The notes beneath the pieces were generated by a model. The model searched no databases. It saw only the letters and a program-made list of their open reading frames with translations, and was not told the DNA's origin. From UBA4582 sp013204195 (lineage in GTDB: Bacteria; Pseudomonadota; Gammaproteobacteria; Pseudomonadales; Azotimanducaceae), in contig CAWUUH010000036.1 of NCBI GenBank assembly GCA_963925735.1, positions 1-64,000 on the forward strand: a DNA stretch of 64,000 nt. Reading direction: 5' to 3'. Below are positions 1 through 8,049 of this stretch, piece after piece. Position 1 is the first letter of the stretch, and every line of letters begins with the position of its first letter. The position numbers and the translations under genes were made by a program.

Positions 1-333
1 CGCCTCGGGTATCGCTGTGCAGGACTTCTCGTCCAGACAAATGAGCTCGGCCAGACCACCATTGCGGGGCATGGCCAAAATGCGCTGGCCGACTCGCAGG
101 TGTTTAACCGTGTTGCCAAGCTGTTCGACCACGCCGGATATTTCATTACCTGGGATAAAGGGTAATGTCGGTTTAATTTGATACAGGCCCGCGACGGTCA
201 AAGCGTCTACATACCCCAGTCCCGTCGCCTGAATCCTGATCAGAACCTCGTTGGGAGCTGGTACCGGGTCATCGAGTTGACTGATGGTTAGTTTGGCTGG
301 AGACTTGAATTCTTGACAGACAATAGCTCGCAT
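1..333 (-). CDS. Zinc-type alcohol dehydrogenase-like / quinone oxidoreductase (N-terminal part, runs off the window)
   Basis: The minus strand reads open from an ATG at 333 to the window edge (111 codons, no stop). The N-terminus begins MRAIVCQEFKSP, followed by a segment with P-A-P-N-E-V-L-I-R-I and a G-N-E-I-S-G-V-V motif. These are typical of the GroES-like domain of medium-chain dehydrogenases of the NADPH:quinone oxidoreductase type. The family transfers hydride from NADPH to quinones or other enones. The Rossmann domain and C-terminus lie outside the window, so the subfamily cannot be fixed. It is divergent from the pseudogene that follows. Confidence 0.85.
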   Translation of the reverse strand, partial: MRAIVCQEFKSPAKLTISQLDDPVPAPNEVLIRIQATGLGYVDALTVAGLYQIKPTLPFIPGNEISGVVEQLGNTVKHLRVGQRILAMPRNGGLAELICLDEKSCTAIPEA

Positions 334-407
334 GGCGCTTTCTCAGATACTTGAAGGGAGAATATACCATAGTCAGATTTCTGGCAAAGATGCCAATTGC
401 TACATAA

Positions 408-1599
408 TTGACATATCGTCAAATTTTATCATTTGGGCCAGACGCAATGCGGGCGATAAAGTTGAAATTGTCGGTGCCAGTCATAGCTAGCGATATCCTG
501 AAGCATGCTCGAGGTTTGAAGCGCGGGTTGAATTCAAGATCTAACGATATTGAAACGGCGCGATGCATTGGCTCTGGCGTGGTTGAGTTGTTAACAGCAG
601 CGGCGTTTTTCGAATGAATTTGCCTGTGAGCTGTGGTGGTCCTAAAATAAAGGCCGCGACTCGGGGCTATATTCCGGTTATCTGCATGAGAATATTGCCC
701 GCGATCTCTATTCCGATCCTGACATGATACAGGCCGGTTGGGTTTATCCGGTAGGGCGCGCAGAGGAGGTCGAAGGCGGTTATAAAGTCTCTGGTAACTG
801 GCAGGTTTTTCGTGGTTCATTCCACGCAGATATGATCGTAGCGGGTTGTACGATTTATCGAAATGGTGAGCCGCTGATCAATGCTAACGGACAATCTGAG
901 TGGTGGCTAATGCTAGCTGAGAAGTAATGCTGGAAAGTTGAAGATGTCTGGCATGCCATGGGTTTAAAGGGTACGGCGAGCAACGACTATTCAACTTTGG
1001 GCAGTGATTTAATGCTCTCTTGAGAGCACAGCTCCAGTTTTGCTGAGCCAATCAGAGACGGCGCACTGTGGCGCAAACCCGCTGCAGTGTCGAGGAAGAT
1101 GGCCGGCGTGCCCTTAGGCGTCGCTCGCCAGGTCATCGACGAGGCGCAATCTGTCCTGGTAGAAAAAGGCCGTAAATTTTCCGGCGTGTCCGATACGCAG
1201 GCCGGTACAGTGCAGGCCAGTACAGTGCAGGCCAGTACAGTGCAGGCCAGTATTGCTAATGCAGAAACGATTCTTGGCGGTACCCAGTCTTATGCCTATG
1301 CGTCGTTGGATACCCAATGGTAGCGATTGGTGGATAACGCACCCTTAAGTACTCAAGCGCGGTCCGATGTCTGGCTGTCCAGGCTCAATGCCTTTCAAGC
1401 CGCCCGCGACGTGACGCGACTGTTGTATGATCTGATCGCTGCCGATAGGATCTATACCTATCGTACGTCTTTGGACCGGGGCATGCGCGACGCACAAACC
1501 ATGTGTCAGCAGCTAGTGGGGCAGCGTAAGACTCTGGCTGATGTTGGGAGCCTCTTACTCGCCGTCGAACGCGAATTCCCGAGATTTATCATGCTCTAA
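408..1599 (+). pseudogene. Decayed acyl-CoA dehydrogenase-like flavoprotein gene (HsaA/type-2 C-terminal family)
   Basis: Fragments of one acyl-CoA dehydrogenase-like protein can be read through the region. An N-terminal helix piece ending in A-A-F-F-E lies at about 500-617. It shifts frame near 612-614 and continues as MNLPVSCGGP. About 60 residues then appear to be missing. From about 646 a single frame gives SGYLHENIARDLY, then GWVYPVG and VSGNWQVF, then WHAMGLKGTASNDY, and finally the helical C-terminal domain. That frame is broken by TAA at 925, TGA at 1021 and TAG at 1321, with no frameshift between them. A 15-bp triplication lies inside the C-terminal domain at 1205-1249. The family includes flavin-dependent monooxygenases that resemble acyl-CoA dehydrogenases. 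The luciferase-like gene at 1617 follows in the same direction and may once have shared its transcript. Deletion plus stops make function very unlikely. Confidence 0.8.
1205..1249 (+). repeat. 15-bp tandem repeat, three copies
   Basis: Three perfect copies of GTACAGTGCAGGCCA lie head to tail, with partial copies at each side. The unit is a multiple of three and encodes T-V-Q-A-S in the pseudogene frame. The repeat lengthens a loop of the decayed dehydrogenase without changing frame. Confidence 0.95.
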
Positions 1600-1616
1600 C
1601 CGGCAGGGATTATATT

Positions 1617-2528
1617 ATGACAGTAGGTATTGGTGTTGGGCTCTCTCGATTTCCCTTTGCGGCTGCACAGGGCTATTGGGAATGGGTGCAGATGTGTGAG
1701 GAGTCAGCCGTAGACTCGATCTGGCAAACAGATCGACTGGTGTCGGCAGAACCCATGCTGGAGTGTCTGGCAACGATGGCGGCGTTGGCGGGCGCAACCC
1801 GCCGAATTCGGTTCGGTATGAACGTTGCGTCAATCGCCCTGCGTGATCCGCTGGTGACAGCTAAACAATGTGCCACGATTGATTTTTTGAGTCAGGGGCG
1901 GCTGGTGCCGGCTTTTGGTTTGGGTAGCGCCCTGGGCATGGATTATAAAGCGACCGGTACCAACACGAAAAGGCGGGGTAAGAAGGCTGACGAAGCCCTT
2001 GAACTGGTCCGCCGCCTCTGGCATGAAGACAGCGTGGATTTCGACGGTGAATTTTTCCAGTATGACAAAGCCTGTATTTCACCCAAGCCCTATAGTGCGC
2101 ATTTACCACTGTGGATTGGTGGTTCCAGCGAGGTTGCTATGCGTCGAGTGGCGCGCTATGGCACCGGTTGGATAGGCGGTCTCGATTCACCTGAGCAGGC
2201 GGGGATCATGGTGCGAGGGATCAAGTCGGCGTTACTCGAGACTGGCAGGCAGATCGATGATGATCATTATGGCGCGAGCTTTTCCTTTCGATTTGGCCAC
2301 GCTGACGAGCCAGTCGCGCAGCGCGCGGTTAGAGCCTTGGAGCAGCGCCTTGGCAAAGACCCAGCGCCGTTCCTCGTGATAGGGGATGCCGAGGCTATCG
2401 TGGCGCGAATTAGGGCCTATATTCAGGCGGGCTGCTCGAAATTCGTGTTGTTGCCCATCGCCAGTGATGATCAGGATGTGATGATCCAGACTCAGCATTT
2501 AATCGATGAGGTATTGCCAGAATTTTAG
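1617..2528 (+). CDS. Luciferase-like (LLM class) flavin-dependent oxidoreductase
   Basis: This 303-residue protein has the bacterial luciferase-like monooxygenase pattern. It shows an early V-G-I-G-V-G-L-S-R-F strand, a D-S-I-W-Q-T-D-R motif, the segment R-R-I-R-F-G-M-N-V near residue 62, the D-F-L-S-Q-G-R-L motif near 90, and P-L-W-I-G-G-S-S near 165. Members use FMN or F420 to oxidise or reduce small organic substrates. An AGGG lies about nine bases before the ATG at 1617. It directly follows the decayed dehydrogenase-like gene, which suggests a former catabolic unit. The substrate cannot be told, and the choice of FMN or F420 is not resolved by sequence. Confidence 0.88.
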   Translation: MTVGIGVGLSRFPFAAAQGYWEWVQMCEESAVDSIWQTDRLVSAEPMLECLATMAALAGATRRIRFGMNVASIALRDPLVTAKQCATIDFLSQGRLVPAFGLGSALGMDYKATGTNTKRRGKKADEALELVRRLWHEDSVDFDGEFFQYDKACISPKPYSAHLPLWIGGSSEVAMRRVARYGTGWIGGLDSPEQAGIMVRGIKSALLETGRQIDDDHYGASFSFRFGHADEPVAQRAVRALEQRLGKDPAPFLVIGDAEAIVARIRAYIQAGCSKFVLLPIASDDQDVMIQTQHLIDEVLPEF

Positions 2529-2538
2529 TCTGCCAGGT

Positions 2539-2991
2539 TTAATGTAGTCGTTTTAACTTGGAAGGACGGGCCATTGCCTTGCCGTCATCGGGGTCGAGAG
2601 GTTGTAATGCCACGGCGATAGACTGCTTGCGATCCACCATATAGCCGATAATATCGTCTCCCCAAGTATATTTTGAATTCATCAATTGGTTCAGAACGAG
2701 GGTTTTTTCCAGGTCGGGCACGGCAATATAAGTGCGGCGCTGGCCGTTACGTTCCACGCTAATGTGCGGATTCGCCACCAGTCGTTGGTACCAACCGGCA
2801 TCGGCGCTGGCGCGAAGATATTGATAGCCTGCATCGTCGACGATCCAAAGACGGGTTTCTTGGGGTTGACCATCGGCATTCATGGATTCCAGAATAACGA
2901 CCTCCACTCGCTCTGACGCGACAAACTGTAGGCCGATCACGGCGATGGCAATCAAACAGAGGCTAATAAAAGCCCGAATAAGATATTTCAT
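2539..2991 (-). CDS. Membrane-anchored DUF385-like (nitroreductase/quinone reductase-fold) protein
   Basis: The preferred ATG at 2991 gives 150 residues. Residues 1-25 (MKYLIRAFISLCLIAIAVIG) form a membrane anchor or uncleaved signal. The rest resembles the split-barrel DUF385 (deazaflavin-dependent nitroreductase-like) group: a strand ending T-R-L-W-I-V-D-D, then G-W-Y-Q-R-L-V-A-N-P-H-I-S-V. That Wy-x-x-L-x-x-N-P pattern is characteristic. Homologues bind flavin cofactors, but no cofactor residues can be assigned here. The frame stays open to 3177, but that extension is low-complexity (A-T-L-S repeats) and would bury the signal, so it was not used. Confidence 0.6.
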   Translation of the reverse strand: MKYLIRAFISLCLIAIAVIGLQFVASERVEVVILESMNADGQPQETRLWIVDDAGYQYLRASADAGWYQRLVANPHISVERNGQRRTYIAVPDLEKTLVLNQLMNSKYTWGDDIIGYMVDRKQSIAVALQPLDPDDGKAMARPSKLKRLH

Positions 2992-3059
2992 GAAAGACCG
3001 ATGAATGTGATGATTTAAGGGGCATCCTAGTCCTAACCCGGGACGCCGAGCAAGTGTGG

Positions 3060-3095
3060 CGGATAGGGTTGCAGATAGGGTTGCGGAGAGTTGAA
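3060..3095. repeat. 12-bp tandem repeat (two near-perfect copies and a degenerate third)
   Basis: CGGATAGGGTTG and CAGATAGGGTTG are adjacent and are followed by a weaker third copy. The repeat lies upstream of the gene at 2539-2991, within the 2992-3273 stretch where I see no convincing gene. Confidence 0.7.
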
Positions 3096-3273
3096 TGCTT
3101 GATTGGCAGTAAAGCGGCAGACCGGTGGCGTCTAACCGGCTGCAGAGGTTATTGTTCGCTGCGAGATGGCCAGCCAATAACTTCTGTTCGAAACAATATG
3201 GCGTGGTAACTTGGGCCAGAGAATCAACCGGCGATAGCCGCTATGACATCGATGTGGTGGGAGCTAAACAGGC

Positions 3274-3480
3274 ATGAATGAATCACCGCCGCGGGTAAAA
3301 AAGACCGGTATTTTCTATACTAAGGCCCCACCGGGTGTGGTGGTGATGTGGCGTGACGAAGTGGTGCAGCGCTATGTCTCTGTAGACGAGTTAGTGGAGG
3401 CTCATGTCAAAGGCATGGCAGCCCTTGAGCGCGAGATGGAGCGGGTTCTAGAGGCGCAGTATCGTCCCGATCTTGACTGA
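3274..3480 (+). CDS. Small hypothetical protein (68 aa)
   Basis: A compact open frame encodes a charged 68-residue protein. A short beta-like start (G-I-F-Y-T-K-A-P-P-G-V-V-V-M-W-R-D-E-V-V) leads into a helix rich in Glu and Met. A GGGAG lies about 13 bases before the ATG. The composition looks like a real folded protein and the frame fills the space between flanking genes, but no family is recognised. The gene on the opposite strand begins two bases after its stop, so the pair is convergent. Confidence 0.5.
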   Translation: MNESPPRVKKTGIFYTKAPPGVVVMWRDEVVQRYVSVDELVEAHVKGMAALEREMERVLEAQYRPDLD

Positions 3481-3481
3481 C

Positions 3482-3739
3482 CTAGCTCGTCGGATCGATC
3501 AGCTTAACCCGTAAACAAGTCGCAGAGATCAGGTTCTGTATCGAAGAGGCTGCCTGCTGACGAATGTCTTGCACCCTTAGGTCCGTCGTAATGTCGACCC
3601 GGCGGCCAGCGGTCTGTTGTATCCAGTGCTCAAGCATGGAATCAAACCCCCTAGACAGCGCGGTCTTATCATCATACTCACGTACGAAGGGTTCACTGTT
3701 ATAGGAATCGAGGTAGACTTCCAGGCGGTGAAGGGTCAT
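3482..3739 (-). CDS. Small hypothetical protein (85 aa)
   Basis: The start at 3739 is chosen because GGAGAA lies five bases upstream; a start at 3769 would add ten residues without such a site. The product starts MTLHRLEVYLDSYNSEPF and carries an amphipathic segment with F-D-S-M-L-E-H-W-I-Q-Q. No signal peptide or membrane helix is seen. The family is not recognised. It is convergent with the 68-residue gene. Confidence 0.6.
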   Translation of the reverse strand: MTLHRLEVYLDSYNSEPFVREYDDKTALSRGFDSMLEHWIQQTAGRRVDITTDLRVQDIRQQAASSIQNLISATCLRVKLIDPTS

Positions 3740-3918
3740 GGCATTTCTCCTTACATTGTTGCTCGACAACCGAGGGGGTCATTAAACTTGCTGTTGAGGA
3801 AGAAAAATGTGCTGATGGTCACAAAACGCGAAACCCGCTGACCGTCAGGTGTTCGTGGTCCAATGAGGATCAAGGATGCCTGGCTTCAAAGCAATTGCTG
3901 TTAACGAGGTACATGTGA

Positions 3919-4854
3919 ATGCACGAATTGATTGATGCCAAGGTTTATGGCTGGGATCCAGAGGGGCTCCAAGCTGTGATCGACTTCGCGCAGAACACCG
4001 GTAGCGCGCAGTTGATGATTAAACATTCTGCTGGTCTGTTGATTGATGCGCAATTTGAGGCGCAACCGGTGGATGTGTTTGCAGTGCAAAAAGGTCTCGT
4101 GGCGATTCTGGTTGGGATAGCGCAGGAAAAGGGTTTCCTGGAAGTTTATGATCATATTAATCATCACCTGCAGCCAGAGTGGACTCAGCTATCGCCTTGG
4201 GATGAAGCAAAGTTAAACGTCGAAACGCTATTAACCATGACCACGGGGATGGATGACGCGCTAGGATTGCTTGGTGAGATCAACAAGACCTGGCGCTACA
4301 ATAATGTGGCCTATGGCTATCTCAAACAGTTGTTGGAGCAGTCGACGGGCAAGACCTTGTCGGTGTTGACTGACGAGTGGTTGTTGCACCCCCTGGGTAT
4401 GAGCCAGACTCGATGGCTGGCGCGAGACCAGGTATTGCCAGACGGAACCCCCATGACCGGCCTGGCCTCGACGGCTGCCGATCTTGTCATGCTGGGAGAT
4501 ATGATACTGAATCGAGGTCGAGTGGCAGGTGAGACGATTTTCGCTGATGCCTATTACCTCGACGATCTGATCAAGCCAGGGTCTGCCATGAACCCTGCTT
4601 GGGGCTGGTTTTGGTGGAACAACAATCAGTCACACTTTATGTTACCTGGCAGTGATAAGACTTATGCGGGGGCGCCACTGCCTGATGCGCCCCAAGACCT
4701 GTTTTCGGCTCGGGGTGCCTTCGGTAACTTTCTGACGATTGTGCCGAGCCTCAATATTGTTGTCGCGAGAACGACAAGTCCCTCATCTGCCAACAGCTCA
4801 CAGAAGAATTTTGAGAGAGAGTTCTGGCAGCATCTGATGGCAGCCAGAAGCTAG
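3919..4854 (+). CDS. Serine beta-lactamase-fold protein (PF00144-like) with catalytic Ser replaced by Ala
   Basis: The 311-residue protein aligns in order with the class C beta-lactamase/esterase fold. The first motif region reads V-F-A-V-Q-K-G-L near residue 55, the second W-R-Y-N-N-V-A-Y near 132 (the Y-x-N motif), and the third segment A-R-G-A-F-G-N-F-L near 266. In active members the first motif is S-x-x-K; here it is A-V-Q-K, encoded GCA GTG CAA AAA, so the nucleophile is absent while the Lys and Tyr remain. No signal peptide is seen, so it is probably cytoplasmic. GAGG lies about nine bases before the ATG. It overlaps tail to tail with tesB. Its role may be binding rather than hydrolysis, but this is not shown. 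Confidence 0.8.
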   Translation: MHELIDAKVYGWDPEGLQAVIDFAQNTGSAQLMIKHSAGLLIDAQFEAQPVDVFAVQKGLVAILVGIAQEKGFLEVYDHINHHLQPEWTQLSPWDEAKLNVETLLTMTTGMDDALGLLGEINKTWRYNNVAYGYLKQLLEQSTGKTLSVLTDEWLLHPLGMSQTRWLARDQVLPDGTPMTGLASTAADLVMLGDMILNRGRVAGETIFADAYYLDDLIKPGSAMNPAWGWFWWNNNQSHFMLPGSDKTYAGAPLPDAPQDLFSARGAFGNFLTIVPSLNIVVARTTSPSSANSSQKNFEREFWQHLMAARS

Positions 4855-5738
4855 GCTGATGTTTGGCTATCGTCGCGGGGTGTGCGCACTCGAATCACAC
4901 CTTCCTGCAGGGCGGATGCAACGAGCTTGCCTGCGCGGGTGTAGAAAGCGCCGCGGTTAAATCCCCGACCTGCCCCCGCTTGGGTGGTTTCCTTGATATA
5001 GACCAGCCAGTCGTTGACATCCACATCATGATGGAACCACAGTGCGTGATCGAGACTCGCCACCTGCAGTTGGTTTTGTTGTACCTCATGGCGGTGCGGA
5101 AGTACCGCCGTGGACACCAGACTCATGTCCGAGGCGTAGGTCAATAAATAACGGTGCAGACTCTGGACATCGGGCACGGTCGCTTGATATCTGATCCAGA
5201 TCGGTTGGCTAGTGTCGTCTTCAGCCGGTCGGCCTTGCTGAAATACGGAACGCACTTCAAAGGGCCGCTCGCGCTGAGTCCATTGCGGGTTTGGATCATT
5301 CGGCTTGGTGGCAATGTCGCGATCGTCGACGAGACTTTCCGGCTCGGGTAAATCCTGCATGTCAATCTGGTGCGCCAGCCCTGGTTCTTGAATATGGAAA
5401 GAGGCATCCATGCTGAAGATAGCCTCGCCGTTCTGGATGGCCTTGATGCGCCGTGTGGTAAAGCTCTTGCCATCCCTAATTGACTCAACCTGATAGATCA
5501 CCGGCACGTCAGCACGACCGGGTCGAAGGAAATAGCCGTGCAGCGAATGACAGTGTCTGTCTGGCGCAACGGTGTTAGTCGCGGCCACCAGTGCTTGCGC
5601 GAGCACCTGGCCACCAAACAGGCGGGCGCCAAAGCGTGCCTCGTTCTGGCCGCGCCAGACCCGAGTGTCGATACGTTCCAGTTGAAGCAACTGCAGCAGT
5701 TCTGCGGCGCGATCAGAGGATTCCAGGGGCGAGGTCAT
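4851..5738 (-). CDS. tesB: Acyl-CoA thioesterase II
   Basis: The 295-residue product has the double hot-dog layout of TesB. The first half contains R-L-F-G-G-Q-V-L-A-Q-A-L and S-L-H-G-Y-F-L-R-P-G. The second half contains S-L-D-H-A-L-W-F-H-H with the catalytic Asp and G-R-G-F-N-R-G-A-F-Y-T. TesB hydrolyses medium- and long-chain acyl-CoA to fatty acid and CoA in the cytoplasm. Its ATG shares one base with the stop of the Rieske gene upstream (TGATG), so the two are translationally coupled. Its length matches E. coli TesB (about 286). Confidence 0.95.
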   Translation of the reverse strand: MTSPLESSDRAAELLQLLQLERIDTRVWRGQNEARFGARLFGGQVLAQALVAATNTVAPDRHCHSLHGYFLRPGRADVPVIYQVESIRDGKSFTTRRIKAIQNGEAIFSMDASFHIQEPGLAHQIDMQDLPEPESLVDDRDIATKPNDPNPQWTQRERPFEVRSVFQQGRPAEDDTSQPIWIRYQATVPDVQSLHRYLLTYASDMSLVSTAVLPHRHEVQQNQLQVASLDHALWFHHDVDVNDWLVYIKETTQAGAGRGFNRGAFYTRAGKLVASALQEGVIRVRTPRDDSQTSA

Positions 5739-6070
5739 CAGGCTGCGATGGGGTTCGGCGTTGAGTTGATGCTGATGGTTTCGTTCTCGACGCGCACCGG
5801 ATAAGTTTTGATCCCTTCATAGGCTGGTGGCGAGAGCGCTGCACCGCTGGCGAGAGCGAACTCTGCGCCATGATAGGGGCAGGTAATACAGCCATCATGC
5901 AGTGATCCACCTTCCAGACTGAATTCCGCATGGCTGCACAAGTAAGCAATAGCATAGTACTGACCCTGATGCTGGATCAGCAGGATTTCCTCGCCATCAA
6001 GTTCGACAAATAGTTGACCGCCCTCTACCAATTCCGAGGTCGCGGCGACCACGTAGTATCCTTCTGCCAT
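5738..6070 (-). CDS. Rieske [2Fe-2S] ferredoxin-like protein
   Basis: This 110-residue protein contains one Rieske cluster site: C-S-H near residue 45, then C-P-Y-H about 18 residues later, matching C-x-H ... C-x2-H. Single-domain proteins of this type act as ferredoxins for oxygenases or as NirD-like subunits. The ATG at 6070 has AAGAG eight bases upstream and is preferred over the GTG three codons earlier. It lies between an acyl-CoA ligase and TesB on the same strand and overlaps tesB by one base. No oxygenase partner is present nearby. Confidence 0.88.
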   Translation of the reverse strand: MAEGYYVVAATSELVEGGQLFVELDGEEILLIQHQGQYYAIAYLCSHAEFSLEGGSLHDGCITCPYHGAEFALASGAALSPPAYEGIKTYPVRVENETISINSTPNPIAA

Positions 6071-6143
6071 TTGAATCACTCTTTAAAATGTGCTTAACGG
6101 GTCTTCGGCATCCCGTCGACCCGCATGCCTTGCGAACTATTAG

Positions 6144-7787
6144 TTAAGCGGTACGCTGGTCTGGCAGCTGGTAATGCTCGGCTTCCAGCTGCGCTCTGAT
6201 GGTCTTCTTGTCAATTTTTCCGGTTGAGGTCATGGGGATCTGTTTGACGAAGATGACATCATCAGGCAACTGCCATTTTGCGAATATCTCGGCGCAATGT
6301 TCGAGGATCAATTCTGGCGTGACATTCGAGCCCTCCACCAGAATGACGAGCGCCACAGGTCGTTCGTCCCACTTCGGGTGTGGTTGGGCGACGACAGCGG
6401 CTTGGGATATGCCATCGAGGGCGACAATATGGTTTTCAAGGTCTACCGAAGAAATCCACTCCCCACCAGATTTAATCAGATCCTTGGAACGGTCGGCGAT
6501 AATCAGATATTCTTCGGCATCGATTTTGGCAACGTCGCCGGTGACCAGCCAGCCATTGTGGAATTTTTCAGGTTGCGGGTCGTTAAAGTATTCGGCCGCG
6601 ATCCAGGGGCCGCGAATTAATAACTCGCCGACGGAGTCGCCATCGTGGGGTAGTGGGTTCCAGTTTTCGTCGAAGATCTCAATTTCAAGACCCGGCATCG
6701 CCAGGCCCGCTTTGGCGATATTGTCAAATTGCTGGTCCTCGGTCAGCTTCAAGTGTGAACGTTTCGCAACCTTGCGTGACAGGGTCCCCAGCGGATTGGT
6801 TTCCGTCATGCCCCAGCCCTGGACCATTTCCACGCCATATTGTTCCCAGTACCAACGCATCATCGATACCGGGGGCGCCGAGCCGCCGCAGGTTAAACGT
6901 GAGAGCTGACTCAGATCATACTTGCCATTCTTGTCGGCATCGAGCAGGGCACGAATCCCTTGCCAGATAGTCGGCACGCCAGCGGAGATGGTCACCTCCT
7001 CATCAACCATCAGTTGCAGGAGTTTGTCGGCGGTCATGTATTTGTGTGGCAACACCTGTTTGCAGCCCAGCATAGAGGCGGAGAATGGCAGCCCCCAGCC
7101 CATGGCATGAAACATGGGAACGATCCCGCAGAGAGAGTCCAACGCTGTCAGACCCATGGAGTCTGTCATGGCTTGAGTCATTGTATGCAAGTAGGTTGAA
7201 CGATGGGTGTACATGACGCCCTTAGGCTTGCCGGTCGTGCCACTGGTGTAACACAGGCCCATGGGAGCCGTCTCTTCAATCTCAGGCCAGTCATAGAGCG
7301 GCGAATGACCCTGAATAAAGTCTTCATAGTCAATGCAATTGGGGAAGCTTGATTCGCCGCCCTCGCCGTGGCGACAAATGATTAGTAGCTCTACGCTGGG
7401 TATTTTGCCAATCAAGGGTTCGAGTAATGGCAGGAGATCTTCGTCGGCGAAAATAACGCGGCTGTTGGCGTGATTAATAATGTATTCAAGATCTGCAGGC
7501 GAAAGTCGAATGTTCAAGGTATGCAGCACCGCGCCCATGGACGGTACGCCCTGGTAGAGCTCTAGGTGACGATAGTTATTCCACATAAAGCTCGCGACCC
7601 GGTCGCCAATCTGAATACCGTGAGCCTGCAGTGCGCCCGCTACCTGGTTAGCATGATCCCAGGTGGCCTTGAGTGTCTGCCGATGGGTGCCGTTGGCCTG
7701 CAGCGTGACCACTTCTTCGTTTGGGTCTAGCTTCGCGCCCCGGCCAAGAATTCGAGACATGATTAATGGCGTATTTTGCATGGTCAT
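6144..7787 (-). CDS. Medium/long-chain fatty acyl-CoA ligase (AMP-forming, AlkK-like)
   Basis: The 547-residue product has the adenylate-forming motif Y-T-S-G-T-T-G-K-P-K-G-V. It also has the W-G-M-T-E-T-N-P-L-G motif, the T-G-D-V-A-K-I-D segment and a C-terminal G-K-I-D-K-K-T-I-R catalytic Lys region. It activates fatty acids to acyl-CoA with ATP. The ATG at 7787 has AGGAG eight bases upstream; the frame extends to 7898 but those residues look non-coding. It heads a probable operon with the Rieske protein and TesB. A 13-bp inverted repeat about 100 bases upstream (7888-7926) may control it. Chain length preference is not determined. Confidence 0.93.
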   Translation of the reverse strand: MTMQNTPLIMSRILGRGAKLDPNEEVVTLQANGTHRQTLKATWDHANQVAGALQAHGIQIGDRVASFMWNNYRHLELYQGVPSMGAVLHTLNIRLSPADLEYIINHANSRVIFADEDLLPLLEPLIGKIPSVELLIICRHGEGGESSFPNCIDYEDFIQGHSPLYDWPEIEETAPMGLCYTSGTTGKPKGVMYTHRSTYLHTMTQAMTDSMGLTALDSLCGIVPMFHAMGWGLPFSASMLGCKQVLPHKYMTADKLLQLMVDEEVTISAGVPTIWQGIRALLDADKNGKYDLSQLSRLTCGGSAPPVSMMRWYWEQYGVEMVQGWGMTETNPLGTLSRKVAKRSHLKLTEDQQFDNIAKAGLAMPGLEIEIFDENWNPLPHDGDSVGELLIRGPWIAAEYFNDPQPEKFHNGWLVTGDVAKIDAEEYLIIADRSKDLIKSGGEWISSVDLENHIVALDGISQAAVVAQPHPKWDERPVALVILVEGSNVTPELILEHCAEIFAKWQLPDDVIFVKQIPMTSTGKIDKKTIRAQLEAEHYQLPDQRTA

Positions 7788-7887
7788 GGTGGTGCTCCTG
7801 GAAATCATATGGCTTGTGGCACAAATCATGTACCTTCTGGCACATCGCTGCGCCAGCGGCAGATCTTGGGGAAAAGGCGATAGGATA

Positions 7888-7926
7888 GCGGATTCCACGA
7901 GGATTATAAATCATCGTGGAATCCGC
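7888..7926. promoter_or_regulatory. Perfect 13-bp inverted repeat in a divergent promoter region
   Basis: GCGGATTCCACGA at 7888-7900 is the exact reverse complement of TCGTGGAATCCGC at 7914-7926, separated by 13 AT-rich bases. On the minus strand the spacer contains TATAAT, at 7908 down to 7903. The element sits between the CoA ligase (starts 7787, leftward) and the transporter (starts 8050, rightward). It may be an operator, or a hairpin in either leader. No matching -35 box was found. Confidence 0.6.
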
Positions 7927-8049
7927 GGTGGCGAGTGTCATGCAGGGGCTGCCGCGGTGTGGACCGTGCTTGGGTTCAAGAGGCTGGCTAATGGCTAGTG
8001 TTGCTGGATTGGAACCGTTATATTCGGTTTTTAGGTTTGGGTGTCATGA

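Noticed and set aside
419..820. Minus-strand open frame of 133 codons
   Set aside because: It is antisense to the pseudogene, where family motifs are clear on the plus strand; its own product has no recognisable features.
2992..3177. N-terminal extension of the gene at 2539-2991
   Set aside because: It is low-complexity, derived from a DNA tandem repeat, and would bury the membrane anchor.
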